Shown here piece after piece: positions 44,211 to 52,150 of a stretch of 64,000 nucleotides of DNA; positions within the stretch are counted from its first letter, which is position 1; each line of letters begins with the position of its first letter. The stretch is taken from assembly GCA_013152475.1 (NCBI GenBank), contig JAADGH010000011.1, positions 1 through 64,000 on the forward strand, in the 5' to 3' direction. Under the pieces are notes generated by a model. It worked only from the letters and a program-made list of their open reading frames with translations, ran no database searches and had not been told where the DNA came from. The DNA comes from Planctomycetota bacterium (GTDB taxonomy: Bacteria > Planctomycetota > Brocadiia > JAADGH01). The position numbers and the translations under genes are program-made.

Positions 44211-44269
44211 CTGTAGCCGCGCCCTTGATGGGTGCGGTTTTCGCGCGGGCATAACGCCTGCGGCTACAG
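44211..44269. repeat. 59-nt imperfect palindrome between convergent genes
   Basis: Perfect 10-bp arms CTGTAGCCGC (44211-44220) and GCGGCTACAG (44260-44269), with an inner imperfect stem (GCGCCC...GGGTGC, GCGGTTTTCGCGC). There is no T-run, so it is not a canonical terminator. Probably a REP-type element that may also stall convergent transcription. Confidence 0.6.
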
Positions 44270-44291
44270 GACTTCTAATCGGGCAAGCGCC

Positions 44292-45035
44292 TTACCCCCC
44301 GCCCCCCTGAGTCTCGCTGAGTGTTTTCTCGATTCTCGTCAGGCGCTGTTCCACCCCCCGAATCCTCGTCTCGGCCCACATATAGACAATCAGCCCCATC
44401 AGGAAGATGCAGACGATCAGGATGATCGGAAAGAGCAAACTACGCTCCTGGCCGGGGAAATCGACAGCGGCATACTCGTCCGAGTCCGGCTTCGGGAGCG
44501 TTTGCACCTCATCATCGGTCGAACCGACGTGGACATAATGTGTCTCGGCTCTCAGCTTCTCGGCCGTCACTTCCTCTTCCTCCCCACCTACACCGAGGAT
44601 CTCCGTTGGCTCTTCCTCGTCCGGCTGGGCGATAGCGTCCGGAAGCGGTTGACCCTCCGTCGGCGTCTGCTGCACCACCGCCGACGGCCACTCGGGCGAT
44701 GGCGGTCCCGGGGCCTGTACCTGGATCGGTCCTTCCTCCGGCGGGGGAGCCTGCGCCGTCTCCGCGACAGGCGGCGCGTCCTCGACCGCAGCCTCGGCCT
44801 CGGGAGCGGGCGGCTGCGCCGTCGGCTCGGGCGCCAATGGAGTTTCGGGGGTGGGTTCCTCCGTTTGTTCCTCGGACTGTGCCATGGAATCGAGCCACGT
44901 GGCCTGTTGCTCCGGGACCTGGGGTGGCTGGGCCTTTTCGGCTTGTTGCTCCGGCTGCGCCTCTTCTTCGTCGGCGGGTTTGGTGCGTTTGATCCACTCC
45001 AGGGGGTCCTTGCCCAATGGTTCGCGCTTAGCCAT
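44292..45035 (-). CDS. Pro/Glu-rich single-pass membrane protein
   Basis: 247 residues from ATG 45035, which overlaps the ParA gene's stop by 8 nt. Residues 1-190 are highly acidic and rich in Pro, Glu, Gln and Ala (EEAQPEQQAEKAQPPQVPEQ, EEQTEEPTPETPLAPEP) and look disordered. A membrane helix follows near residues 200-222 (LLFPIILIVCIFLMGLIVYM). A short coiled coil ends the protein (GVEQRLTRIEKTLSETQ). No domain family is recognisable. The tight overlap with the ParA-like ATPase suggests a membrane partner or cargo adaptor for it. An in-frame upstream extension to 45185 lies antisense-like within parA and is rejected. Confidence 0.78.
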   Translation of the reverse strand: MAKREPLGKDPLEWIKRTKPADEEEAQPEQQAEKAQPPQVPEQQATWLDSMAQSEEQTEEPTPETPLAPEPTAQPPAPEAEAAVEDAPPVAETAQAPPPEEGPIQVQAPGPPSPEWPSAVVQQTPTEGQPLPDAIAQPDEEEPTEILGVGGEEEEVTAEKLRAETHYVHVGSTDDEVQTLPKPDSDEYAAVDFPGQERSLLFPIILIVCIFLMGLIVYMWAETRIRGVEQRLTRIEKTLSETQGGGG

Positions 45036-45837
45036 CGTTTGCCTCCATTTGCTCGTTCGTTTGTGCGGCCGACAGTCGCTCCTCCTGAGCAATAACCTCC
45101 TCCGCCAGTGCAATGTAGTCCTTCGTGCCCTGCGCCTCCGGGTCGTAGACCGTGATAGGCTTGCCGTAGCTGGGGGACTCGGCAAGTCTCACGTTCTTGT
45201 GAATCGCGGTATTGAACACGCGGTCTTCGAAGTATTGCTTGATCTTGTCGAGCACCGCCTGCGAGAGTTTGGTCCGGGCGTCGAACATGCAGGGGATAAT
45301 CCCCGTGATCTCCAATTGCCGGTTGATCCGCTTCTTCACCAGGTCCACCGTGTTGAGGAGGTGACTCATCCCCTCCAGAGCGAAGAACTCCGTTTGGAGC
45401 GGGATGAAAATCTCCCGTACCGCCGCGAGGGCGTTGAGGGTGAGGAGACCCAGAGAAGGCGGGCAGTCAACCAGAACGTAGTCGTATCGATGCAGCGAAT
45501 CCGCAATGGCGTCCTTCAGGATCGTCTCGCGTCCCACCATGCCCACCAGTTGAATCTCTGCGCCGGACAGGGCGATCTCCGAGGGGACCAGTTCCAGCCC
45601 GTCGATCTCGGTCGAGCAGAGGACGCCGGCAAAGTCCGCCTCGCCCATCATGAGATGATAGATGGATCGCTCAAGGTCATGGATATTGATGCCGAAGTGG
45701 ACGCTGAGGTTGGCCTGCGGATCGATGTCGATCATCAGCACCTTCCGCTCCTTCCCCGCGAGACACGCCCCCAGGTTGGCGGCGGATGTTGTCTTGCCCA
45801 CTCCTCCCTTTTGGTTGATGATCGCGATGGTTCGCAT
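45028..45837 (-). CDS. ParA/Soj-like ATPase
   Basis: 269 residues, ATG 45837. A complete deviant Walker A box is present: IAIINQKGGVGKTTSAANLG, with the signature lysine. Walker A' is VLMIDIDPQANLS and Walker B is YDYVLVDCPPSLGLLTLNAL. Length and motifs fit chromosomal ParA/Soj. No parB or parS-like site lies nearby; the downstream partner is a Pro/Glu-rich membrane protein instead. It may therefore be an orphan ParA that positions a protein machine rather than the chromosome, though ParB could be encoded elsewhere. Transcribed from the promoter at 45883-45911. Confidence 0.92.
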   Translation of the reverse strand: MRTIAIINQKGGVGKTTSAANLGACLAGKERKVLMIDIDPQANLSVHFGINIHDLERSIYHLMMGEADFAGVLCSTEIDGLELVPSEIALSGAEIQLVGMVGRETILKDAIADSLHRYDYVLVDCPPSLGLLTLNALAAVREIFIPLQTEFFALEGMSHLLNTVDLVKKRINRQLEITGIIPCMFDARTKLSQAVLDKIKQYFEDRVFNTAIHKNVRLAESPSYGKPITVYDPEAQGTKDYIALAEEVIAQEERLSAAQTNEQMEANDG

Positions 45838-45882
45838 GGCTACTCACTCTCGGCTGATGGAAATCGGTGGACTGTGTGTTCA

Positions 45883-45911
45883 ATTGTAGGAGCACACGAA
45901 CATAGAGTCAA
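45883..45911 (-). promoter_or_regulatory. Probable parA-like operon promoter
   Basis: Minus strand TTGACT (45911-45906), 17-bp spacer, TACAAT (45888-45883), 45 bp before the ATG at 45837. Confidence 0.65.
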
Positions 45912-45918
45912 GAAAAAC

Positions 45919-45947
45919 TTGACAATTGGCTCGATCCTGGGCAAAAT
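45919..45947 (+). promoter_or_regulatory. Probable promoter for sugar isomerase gene
   Basis: TTGACA (45919-45924), 17-bp spacer, CAAAAT (45942-45947), 53 bp before ATG 46001. Its -35 lies 7 bp from that of the divergent parA-like promoter. Confidence 0.5.
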
Positions 45948-46000
45948 CCCTTTCTTGGATGCAAGCGACCCGTTTCCGTTCGTCTTTTCGAGGAAAAATC

Positions 46001-46852
46001 ATGCGTCTGGGAGCACCCATTTTTGTCAAGACCGACGATCCGGATAGATTGGCGCAAGCCCATGTTGAGAAGGGCTATCGTGCGTCGTACTGCCGACTGG
46101 GCGTGAGCGCCCCACCGGAACAGGTGGAGGCCTATCGCCAGGCCTTCGCCGAACACGATGTCGTCATCGCCGAGGCAAATGCCATGTGCATAAGTATCCT
46201 CAACACCCATGAGGCAAAGCGGCAGGAGGTGATTCAGCAGATCAAGGGAAGGCTTGCCTTTGCCGATAAAATCGGCTCCCGCTGCTGCGTCATCCACGGC
46301 GGGACGGTTCAGCCCGAAGGTTGGGGGCAGTTCACCCCGGAGAATCTTTCGCAGGATTCCTTTGACAGGATGGTCAAGGTGATCCAGGAGATTATCGACG
46401 ACGTGCAACCAAGTGAAACCCGGCTGGCGATCGAGATCGAGCCGTACACCCTGCCCGACTCGCCGCAGGTCTACCGCGATCTGATCGACACCGTCGATCG
46501 GCCGGGCTTCGGTGTGCACTTTGATCCGGTGAACACTATTATCAGCCCCAGAACGCTCGCGGAGTCGGGCCGGTGGATGCAGGAGTACTTCGACGCCGTT
46601 GGCCCATGGGTCGTGAGCTGTCACGCAAAGGACCTCATCCTCGATCGCGGTGACGGGTTTCGATACGGGTACAAGGAAGTACCCCCCGGCGAGGGATTCT
46701 TCGACTACGAAGTGTTTGTCAAGGGCGTATCGGAACTGCCGCTGGACCCGCCCATGATGATCGAGCACCTGAAGACCGAGGAGGAATACGACGCGGCCCG
46801 CGATTTCATTCTCGGTGTGGCCGAACGCGTCGGCGTCGACATCATGCAGTAG
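46001..46852 (+). CDS. Sugar phosphate isomerase/epimerase (xylose isomerase-like TIM barrel)
   Basis: 283 residues from ATG 46001, which has GAGGAAAAATC upstream; an in-frame start at 45926 falls in the promoter and is rejected. TIM-barrel of the AP_endonuc_2/xylose isomerase-like family: SRCCVIHGGTVQPEGW, RLAIEIEPYTLPDSPQVYRD (metal-binding Glu), FGVHFDPVNTIISPRTL (metal-binding His and Asp), VVSCHAKDLILDRG, and PPMMIEHLKTEEEYDAARDF (second Glu). The four-ligand metal site is intact. It likely isomerises or epimerises a keto-sugar or inositol derivative. A Gfo/Idh oxidoreductase converges on it, a common partner in sugar and inositol catabolism. Confidence 0.87.
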   Translation: MRLGAPIFVKTDDPDRLAQAHVEKGYRASYCRLGVSAPPEQVEAYRQAFAEHDVVIAEANAMCISILNTHEAKRQEVIQQIKGRLAFADKIGSRCCVIHGGTVQPEGWGQFTPENLSQDSFDRMVKVIQEIIDDVQPSETRLAIEIEPYTLPDSPQVYRDLIDTVDRPGFGVHFDPVNTIISPRTLAESGRWMQEYFDAVGPWVVSCHAKDLILDRGDGFRYGYKEVPPGEGFFDYEVFVKGVSELPLDPPMMIEHLKTEEEYDAARDFILGVAERVGVDIMQ

Positions 46853-46901
46853 CTGTCGCGAGCCGTCCCTTCGCCCGCGCCGCCGTGCCCGCCGACGGAC
46901 G

Positions 46902-46916
46902 GGGCGTCTCACGCCC
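46902..46916. terminator. GC hairpin between convergent genes (possible terminator)
   Basis: GGGCGT-CTC-ACGCCC, a perfect 6-bp stem with a 3-nt loop in the 120-bp gap between 46852 and 46973. It lacks a T-run, so termination is uncertain; a REP-like element is the alternative. Confidence 0.3.
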
Positions 46917-46972
46917 AATGGACGAAGGGGGCGCGCTCCAGCTCCTCCCATTGATGGGCCTTGCGCATGGGT

Positions 46973-47989
46973 CTACCCCGCCATCCCGTCGAAGTCCGCC
47001 AGCTTGATCTTCTTGCCGGTCTTTTGGGATTCAAACGTGGCCAGGGAGATGAGCAGGGAGTTCAGGCCGTCCCGGAGCGTGGACCGCGGCGCCACCTTGC
47101 CGTCCTGGTCGCGCACCCACTGAGCGAAGTGGGCGTGGAGCTGGCGCGTCGAGTCGCCGGCGGCGGCGGGGAGTTCCACCTTGCGGGGTTTTTCGTCGTT
47201 GGAGCGCTTCACAACCAGTTCGTTCCCGCCCGCCCGGCTGACCAGCCCCTTGCTGCCGATCACATAGAAAAGGTCCCCGATGCCCGCAGCGCCGATGGAG
47301 GAGACGAGGGTCGCTGTTCGTGCGGCGTCCCCCTCGCCGTATTCGATGCAGACGGTAATGTTGTCCACGGCATCGGTATCGGTGAAGCTGTTGCGGCGCA
47401 GCGACGAAAAGACGGCTGTAGGATCCCGGCCCATGAAGAGGGAGGCGAGGTCGATGTGGTGAGAGATGACGTCATGAATGCCGCAGAAGGGATCGGGGTT
47501 GAGGAACTGCGGCTTCATCATGCCGCGCGGATGGCTGAGGAGTATCTGCACCGGATCGATCTCCCGGCAGACATCCTTCATCTCTTCACAAAACCGCATG
47601 AATCGAATCTGGTAGCAGACCATGGCCTTGATTTTGGCCTTCTCCGCCGCCTCGGCGAGCTTGCGCCCGTCGGGGATGCTCGTGCTGAGCGGCTTCTCAA
47701 CGATGAAGTGCTTGCCGCGCCTGATGGCCTCCAGGGCGATCTCGGCGTGGGTGGCGGCGTGGGTGGAGATGATCACCGTGTCGAGGTCATCGCGTTTCAT
47801 CATCTCCACATAGTCCGTGCACACCTCGACCTTGCCGTCGGCAAACTGCTCCGCTGCGGCCTTGGCCCTGTCCTCGATGATGTCACAGACGGCGATCAGC
47901 TCCAGGTCCTCGGCGCCCTCCAGGACCTTGAGATGTCCCCCCATGCCTCTGGACCCGCACCCGATCAGTGCCGTCGTGAGTTTGTTCAT
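46973..47989 (-). CDS. Gfo/Idh/MocA-family oxidoreductase
   Basis: 338 residues, ATG 47989 behind GGAGGC, overlapping the stop of the upstream gene by 4 nt. An N-terminal Rossmann fold (TALIGCGSRGMGGHLKVLEG ... LIAVCDIIEDRAKAAAEQF) precedes the catalytic EKP motif in HFIVEKPLSTSIPDGRKLAE. The C-terminal alpha/beta substrate domain has GGIHDVISHHIDLASL-like histidines (FCGIHDVISHHIDLASLFMG). It oxidises or reduces a sugar or inositol with NAD(P). Its operon partner is a GH-like secreted protein (47986-49266), and a xylose-isomerase-like gene converges on it, suggesting a small sugar-use cluster. Confidence 0.9.
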   Translation of the reverse strand: MNKLTTALIGCGSRGMGGHLKVLEGAEDLELIAVCDIIEDRAKAAAEQFADGKVEVCTDYVEMMKRDDLDTVIISTHAATHAEIALEAIRRGKHFIVEKPLSTSIPDGRKLAEAAEKAKIKAMVCYQIRFMRFCEEMKDVCREIDPVQILLSHPRGMMKPQFLNPDPFCGIHDVISHHIDLASLFMGRDPTAVFSSLRRNSFTDTDAVDNITVCIEYGEGDAARTATLVSSIGAAGIGDLFYVIGSKGLVSRAGGNELVVKRSNDEKPRKVELPAAAGDSTRQLHAHFAQWVRDQDGKVAPRSTLRDGLNSLLISLATFESQKTGKKIKLADFDGMAG

Positions 47990-49266
47990 TTTTTGCCTCC
48001 GCCTTTCTTGTCCATTGTGTCTCCGCTTTTCTGTGTCACGAGAAAAATCCGGCCGTCGCGCGGTGCGACGGTCAGCTCGGCAGCCACCTCGTTACTCGTC
48101 ACATCTTTCCTCGGGGCGGCGAAGGAGACGGACACCGGCTCCAGCGTGGGGTTGACAACGACCGACCCTCCGTCGTACTCCCTCTGCCACGCCCCATCGG
48201 GCCGCGCGAACGACGCCCCGCGCGGGTACCCCAGCGGGGCGTCGAACTCCTTGTACCACCAGTATTGCCCCCGGCATACGGTCTGGTAGTCGTATCCGTA
48301 GTAGCCGTCGCCCATGAGCGTGGTGCACAGCCCAAAGCGCATGCACCTCAGATTGTTCCGGGCGCGTTCCGCCTCGGCGTCGCGCTCGGCCTGCGAGAGC
48401 TTGGCCCACTGCCACGGGTCCGATACCGCCCCCCCCCCACTGACGATGGCGGTTACCCGCGGCCTGCGGAGGATCTCGGACCAGCGGAGGTATCCCTGCA
48501 TCAGATCGTTCCATCGCCCACGCCCCTTCGCAACGCGCACGACGGCGTCTTCGAGCAGGCAGCCGTTCAGATATTCAAAACCGAAGTCCAGCGGGTCCCA
48601 TCCGTTGGCCATAACAATCGCCTTGCCGTCGCGCAGCTTGCTGATGCCCTCGGCGACGCGGAGCACGCCGTCCTTCCACTCCTCGTCCAGCCGCTCCTTG
48701 TCGTCGGCCCGGCGGTCGTGATTGGCGTCGAGCTTGCCGCCGTTCAGATAACTGATCTTCGCGCCGAAGGAATCGAGAAAGATACCGTCGAAGAGGGGCT
48801 GTTTCTCAAGGACCAATTTCGCCTTGTAGATCAGGTAGGCATTGAGCTTGCGCTTCGTCTGGTTGAGAAGGTTCACCCCGGGCCAGGGATGGACCGGCCT
48901 CCCTTGGGGGTCGGTGATCCACCACTCCGGTCTCATGTGCTTGTCGGTGGGGCGACCACCACGAACGGACATGTACTTCAGGATGATGATGTCGGGGTTT
49001 TTGCTCTTGATGTACTTGAGCTCCTGATGGGCGTCATACAGCACGCCCCCGACGAGGAGGTCGTACCGCGCTGCGAAATCCAGCCGTTTCCGGTTGTTCT
49101 TGAGCATCCCTCGTTGGATGCCCGAGCCATAGAAGTTTGCAATCCGGGGAAAGGACGGCCCCCTCTTGCGCCCCTTCTTCTGCGCGGCGACCGGACCCGT
49201 GCAGACAACCATGCCGAGGATTGTGATCGGGAGAACGAGACGTTGAATCATCATTGCGATTGCCAC
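47986..49266 (-). CDS. Secreted glycoside-hydrolase-like TIM-barrel protein
   Basis: 426 residues from a GTG at 49266; ATG 49254 (four codons later) is an equally plausible start, and neither has a strong ribosome site. The signal peptide is about MIQRLVLPITILGMVVCTGPVAA. The body resembles putative glycoside-hydrolase TIM barrels of the GHL15 kind: GGVLYDAHQELKYIKSKNPD, ILKYMSVRGG, PLFDGIFLDSFGAKISYLNG (candidate acidic residue), AIVMANGWDPLDFG, and YYGYDYQTVCRGQYWWYKEF. A C-terminal beta-sandwich ends at VAPRDGRIFLVTQKSG. The catalytic residues are not certain. Operon with the Gfo/Idh enzyme. Confidence 0.78.
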   Translation of the reverse strand: MAIAMMIQRLVLPITILGMVVCTGPVAAQKKGRKRGPSFPRIANFYGSGIQRGMLKNNRKRLDFAARYDLLVGGVLYDAHQELKYIKSKNPDIIILKYMSVRGGRPTDKHMRPEWWITDPQGRPVHPWPGVNLLNQTKRKLNAYLIYKAKLVLEKQPLFDGIFLDSFGAKISYLNGGKLDANHDRRADDKERLDEEWKDGVLRVAEGISKLRDGKAIVMANGWDPLDFGFEYLNGCLLEDAVVRVAKGRGRWNDLMQGYLRWSEILRRPRVTAIVSGGGAVSDPWQWAKLSQAERDAEAERARNNLRCMRFGLCTTLMGDGYYGYDYQTVCRGQYWWYKEFDAPLGYPRGASFARPDGAWQREYDGGSVVVNPTLEPVSVSFAAPRKDVTSNEVAAELTVAPRDGRIFLVTQKSGDTMDKKGGGKK

Positions 49267-49298
49267 TCAGGGAGATCTTCAACCGGCATCGGAAAGGG

Positions 49299-49328
49299 AT
49301 TATACGGCGTCTTCGGCGGATACGTCAA
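49299..49328 (-). promoter_or_regulatory. Probable promoter for GH-like/oxidoreductase operon
   Basis: Minus strand TTGACG (49328-49323), 18-bp spacer, a perfect TATAAT (49304-49299), 32 bp before the GTG at 49266. Confidence 0.65.
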
Positions 49329-49347
49329 CGAAAAAGCCTTGGTGAGG

Positions 49348-49375
49348 TTGACTTGTCTGCGGCATTCGTTATAAT
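49348..49375 (+). promoter_or_regulatory. Probable promoter for TPR/C25-like gene
   Basis: TTGACT (49348-49353), 16-bp spacer, a perfect TATAAT (49370-49375), 43 bp before ATG 49419. It lies inside a longer in-frame extension (from 49254) and so decides the start. Confidence 0.7.
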
Positions 49376-49418
49376 CGGGACAGTACCCGGCTACGTATCT
49401 GCATTGGAAAGTGCTGCC

Positions 49419-51359
49419 ATGAAGACCTTGCTTCCCGTTCTTCTCCTCCTTCCCTTCTCGATTCTGGGCCGTGCGCAGGATGCCGACGAGGCGCAACAGC
49501 TGGCGCAAATCAAGAAGGAGTACGAGGCGAAGGATTACGCCACCGTCACGCAGCTCTGCACCGAATTCATCAAGGCCCACCCCTACAACCACGACGTCCA
49601 GGCGGGGGAGATCCAGATTAAGCTCATGTGGAGTCTGCACCATCAGGACCGGCACGACGAGGCCTCGCGCGAGGCCAAGGCCTTTATCGAGCACTTCCCG
49701 GAGCACCCGCGTATCGCCGCGGCCTACTATATCCTGGGCTACGGATACGAGCAGCTCGGCGAGGTCGGCGGCTGGTATGACAAGGCGCGCGAGGCCTACC
49801 AAAAGGCCCTCGAAAACGAACGCTCCCCCGGCAGGATTCGTTCTATAAAGAAGCAGCTGGCGGAGCTGAACGAGCGGGCACAGAGCAGCGCCGTGAAGGA
49901 CCGCGATCTGGTCCAGACCGATCCCGCACGGAAGGTGATCGTCAATGATCCTGTGCCGTCGGAGGAAGGCCAACCCACGAAGGCCATGCTGGGTACCTAC
50001 ATCATTCTGACCGACATCGCCGAGGACGATCCCTACTACGAGGCGGTCGGCAGGCTGGCAAAGCTGCGGAAGGCGAAGGAGGTGATTCGCTTTGCGCCGG
50101 GGGGCCTCGACGACGTGGCCCTGCGCCTGAAGGAGCTGGGACCGGAGTATGTCTGCGTGGTGGCCAAGCCCGAGACGATCGATATGAATATCGCCAGCCA
50201 ACTCCTGGAGATGAGCACGAGACTGGATTCCGATCCCTTTCCCGATTTTCTGTTTGGTTTCATCACGGGCGCCACCGCAAAAGACGCGGTGCAGTTCGTC
50301 AAGAACATATCGAAGGCCGACAAGCGCCGCCTGCCGTTTCCTCGAAAGATTCTCCACATCAGCAAGTCCGGATCGTCGCGCCTGCGGACGGATGTCTTCC
50401 AGTGGGCGAAGGGTTTGTCCGTCCTGGCGCTCAGCTACGAGAACCGGGAGTTCCTGCGGCAGCACATCGATAAGATGCGGGGAAACGGCATCATCGGCAT
50501 CCACGGATCAAGCGCTACAGCGCAGGGAATCGCTGACGGACTCATGGCGGAGGACCTGGCCTCCCTCGATCTTTATCCCGCAGTGGTCTTCAGCTCCGCC
50601 GACTATACCGGGGTCACGACCAGGGCCCTTCGCCTGTCGAACCAATTCACCAAGACGGTCACGGAGCAGGTCTCGCCGGGTTCCTCATTCTGTCTCCAGG
50701 TCCTCGGGGCGGGAGCAACGGGCTACTTCGCCTCTATCGGATCGACCTCCCCCCTCCTCTGCTCGCAGGAACTCGCCACGCTGATCCGAACCGCCGCCCC
50801 CCTCGGCCGGGTGATGAAGCACACCCACGACGGCATCGTCCTGGCCGAAGGCGAAGGCTCTCTCCGTCTGCCCTCCCTGCCAACAGGTAAGCAGCGCCCG
50901 GCCGCTACGCCGCTGGATTGGCGAGCGCAATCGGCAGCAACACGGGTCCTCTATGGCGATCCGGCCTTCCGGCCCTTCACCCAGGGCCTGGAACCTATTT
51001 TGAAGGTAACCACACGCCGCCGGCAGGGCAGTCTGAAGGTCTCCTGCCATCGCGCGGAAGGCGTATATGATGCGACCTTGCTCGATGCCTTTCGGACGAC
51101 ACCGGACGGGGAAAATACTCGGAGCAACGACCAGATCCGCTTCGTGTTTGAGCTGCCCAAAGGATTTGACAAGAACATCACGTCCATCACCGCGGCGGCC
51201 ACAGACGCGGCGCTGCCTGCCGTAAAGCCCTCCTTCCTCACGTGCATGGTCGAGAAATGGGGCGGGAAGAAATTTGCTCACGTCCAGATGGACCTGCCCC
51301 CCCGCTCCATCCGACAGGGGAGCTTCACATTCGAAATCACCCTGGGTATCGAGAAGTAG
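49419..51359 (+). CDS. Exported TPR/C25 (gingipain)-like protein with missing catalytic cysteine
   Basis: 646 residues from ATG 49419. The signal peptide is MKTLLPVLLLLPFSILGRAQ. Residues about 22-150 are TPR-like helices (QLAQIKKEYEAKDYATVTQL, HPRIAAAYYILGYGYEQLGE). Residues about 180-500 match the caspase-hemoglobinase fold of C25 (gingipain-like) proteins: TYIILTDIAEDDPYYEAVGR, FITGATAKDAVQFV, His362 in GIIGIHGSSATAQ, and the strand VVFSSADYTGVT, where family members carry a cysteine (SxACYxG). Here Asp395 or Ala394 occupies that place, so peptidase activity is unlikely. Residues 520-646 are a beta-sandwich. Probably an inactive scaffold or binding protein in the envelope. It converges on a lipoprotein gene 3 bp away. 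Confidence 0.75.
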   Translation: MKTLLPVLLLLPFSILGRAQDADEAQQLAQIKKEYEAKDYATVTQLCTEFIKAHPYNHDVQAGEIQIKLMWSLHHQDRHDEASREAKAFIEHFPEHPRIAAAYYILGYGYEQLGEVGGWYDKAREAYQKALENERSPGRIRSIKKQLAELNERAQSSAVKDRDLVQTDPARKVIVNDPVPSEEGQPTKAMLGTYIILTDIAEDDPYYEAVGRLAKLRKAKEVIRFAPGGLDDVALRLKELGPEYVCVVAKPETIDMNIASQLLEMSTRLDSDPFPDFLFGFITGATAKDAVQFVKNISKADKRRLPFPRKILHISKSGSSRLRTDVFQWAKGLSVLALSYENREFLRQHIDKMRGNGIIGIHGSSATAQGIADGLMAEDLASLDLYPAVVFSSADYTGVTTRALRLSNQFTKTVTEQVSPGSSFCLQVLGAGATGYFASIGSTSPLLCSQELATLIRTAAPLGRVMKHTHDGIVLAEGEGSLRLPSLPTGKQRPAATPLDWRAQSAATRVLYGDPAFRPFTQGLEPILKVTTRRRQGSLKVSCHRAEGVYDATLLDAFRTTPDGENTRSNDQIRFVFELPKGFDKNITSITAAATDAALPAVKPSFLTCMVEKWGGKKFAHVQMDLPPRSIRQGSFTFEITLGIEK

Positions 51360-51362
51360 CGA

Positions 51363-52100
51363 TCAGCGGAGAACCCTATAGACGCGAAGGTCGGAGATCT
51401 CCACGTTGCTCTTATACAGGGCGAATCCCATCTTTCCTTCGTCAAAGGCAAAATCGTCCTGGTAGTCGTGCATCAGCCTGCCATCGACCCAGTATTTGAT
51501 CCGGCCGTCACGCGCAAGCACGGAAATCCTGTAGGGGCGATTCAGATCGGGAAGCACCTCCCGGTTCTCGCTCACCTTCTCATATCCCGGACTCCGGCGA
51601 AGGCGCGCGTGGCTGTAGGTCCAGGTGAAGAAGTAGCCGCGGTACTGGTCGTCGCCGATCCGGTTCGGGCCGGTGCCCTCCTCGGCCAGTTTGCGATAGA
51701 CCGTCAGGATGTCCTCCCCCGTGGGTCCGGTCACGAGGAAACGCAGGTTGATGTTCTTTCCACCCTCCGGCATTTTGTCGGAGACCCAGGCCTTGTCCGG
51801 CGGCAGGAGTCGGGCGGTGAACTCCAGGTACAGGTCGCTCTCGAAGTCGCGCCTGCACCACAACGTCGAGCCGCCGGGGGCCCAGTGGCCGTACAACTTT
51901 CCCTTTTCCACCCACCACACCGTTGCCGGCGTCAGGTTCGCCCATTCGTTCATGGTGTCGAACTTTTCGCGGAAGATCCGCTGCACATAGAACCGCTCGC
52001 CGCCGATTCTCTTTCTCATCGGCAGCGCGCCGCAGCCTGCGGTCAGCAGAAGCAGTCCACACAGACCGACTCGGACTCGCTGTTCTCTCGTCTCCTTCAT
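51363..52100 (-). CDS. Lipoprotein with concanavalin-like/DUF1080-like domain
   Basis: 245 residues, ATG 52100 after GGGGAAGGTGCG. A type II signal with lipobox LTAGC is present (GLCGLLLLTAGCGALPMRKR). The remainder is a jelly-roll: FREKFDTMNEWANLTPATVW, VEKGKLYGHWAPGGSTLWCR, DLYLEFTARLLPPDKA, and RDGRIKYWVDGRLMHDYQDD. This pattern is typical of DUF1080/LamG-like sugar-binding lipoproteins frequent in planctomycetes. It follows the uronate-isomerase-like gene by 50 bp on the same strand, and the two are probably co-transcribed. Possible role in binding or hydrolysing polysaccharide; no catalytic residues identified. Confidence 0.78.
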   Translation of the reverse strand: MKETREQRVRVGLCGLLLLTAGCGALPMRKRIGGERFYVQRIFREKFDTMNEWANLTPATVWWVEKGKLYGHWAPGGSTLWCRRDFESDLYLEFTARLLPPDKAWVSDKMPEGGKNINLRFLVTGPTGEDILTVYRKLAEEGTGPNRIGDDQYRGYFFTWTYSHARLRRSPGYEKVSENREVLPDLNRPYRISVLARDGRIKYWVDGRLMHDYQDDFAFDEGKMGFALYKSNVEISDLRVYRVLR

Positions 52101-52150
52101 CGCACCTTCCCCTTGCTTGTCACGCGCGTATGCAGGCCCTGTGCATCACC

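Noticed and set aside
45028-45837. Plasmid or phage partition locus
   Set aside because: No parB, replication gene, integrase or origin-like repeats accompany the ParA-like gene, and flanking genes are chromosomal biosynthesis genes.
46853-46972. Strong rho-independent terminator between convergent genes
   Set aside because: The hairpin at 46902-46916 has no T-run on either strand, so only a low-confidence call was kept.
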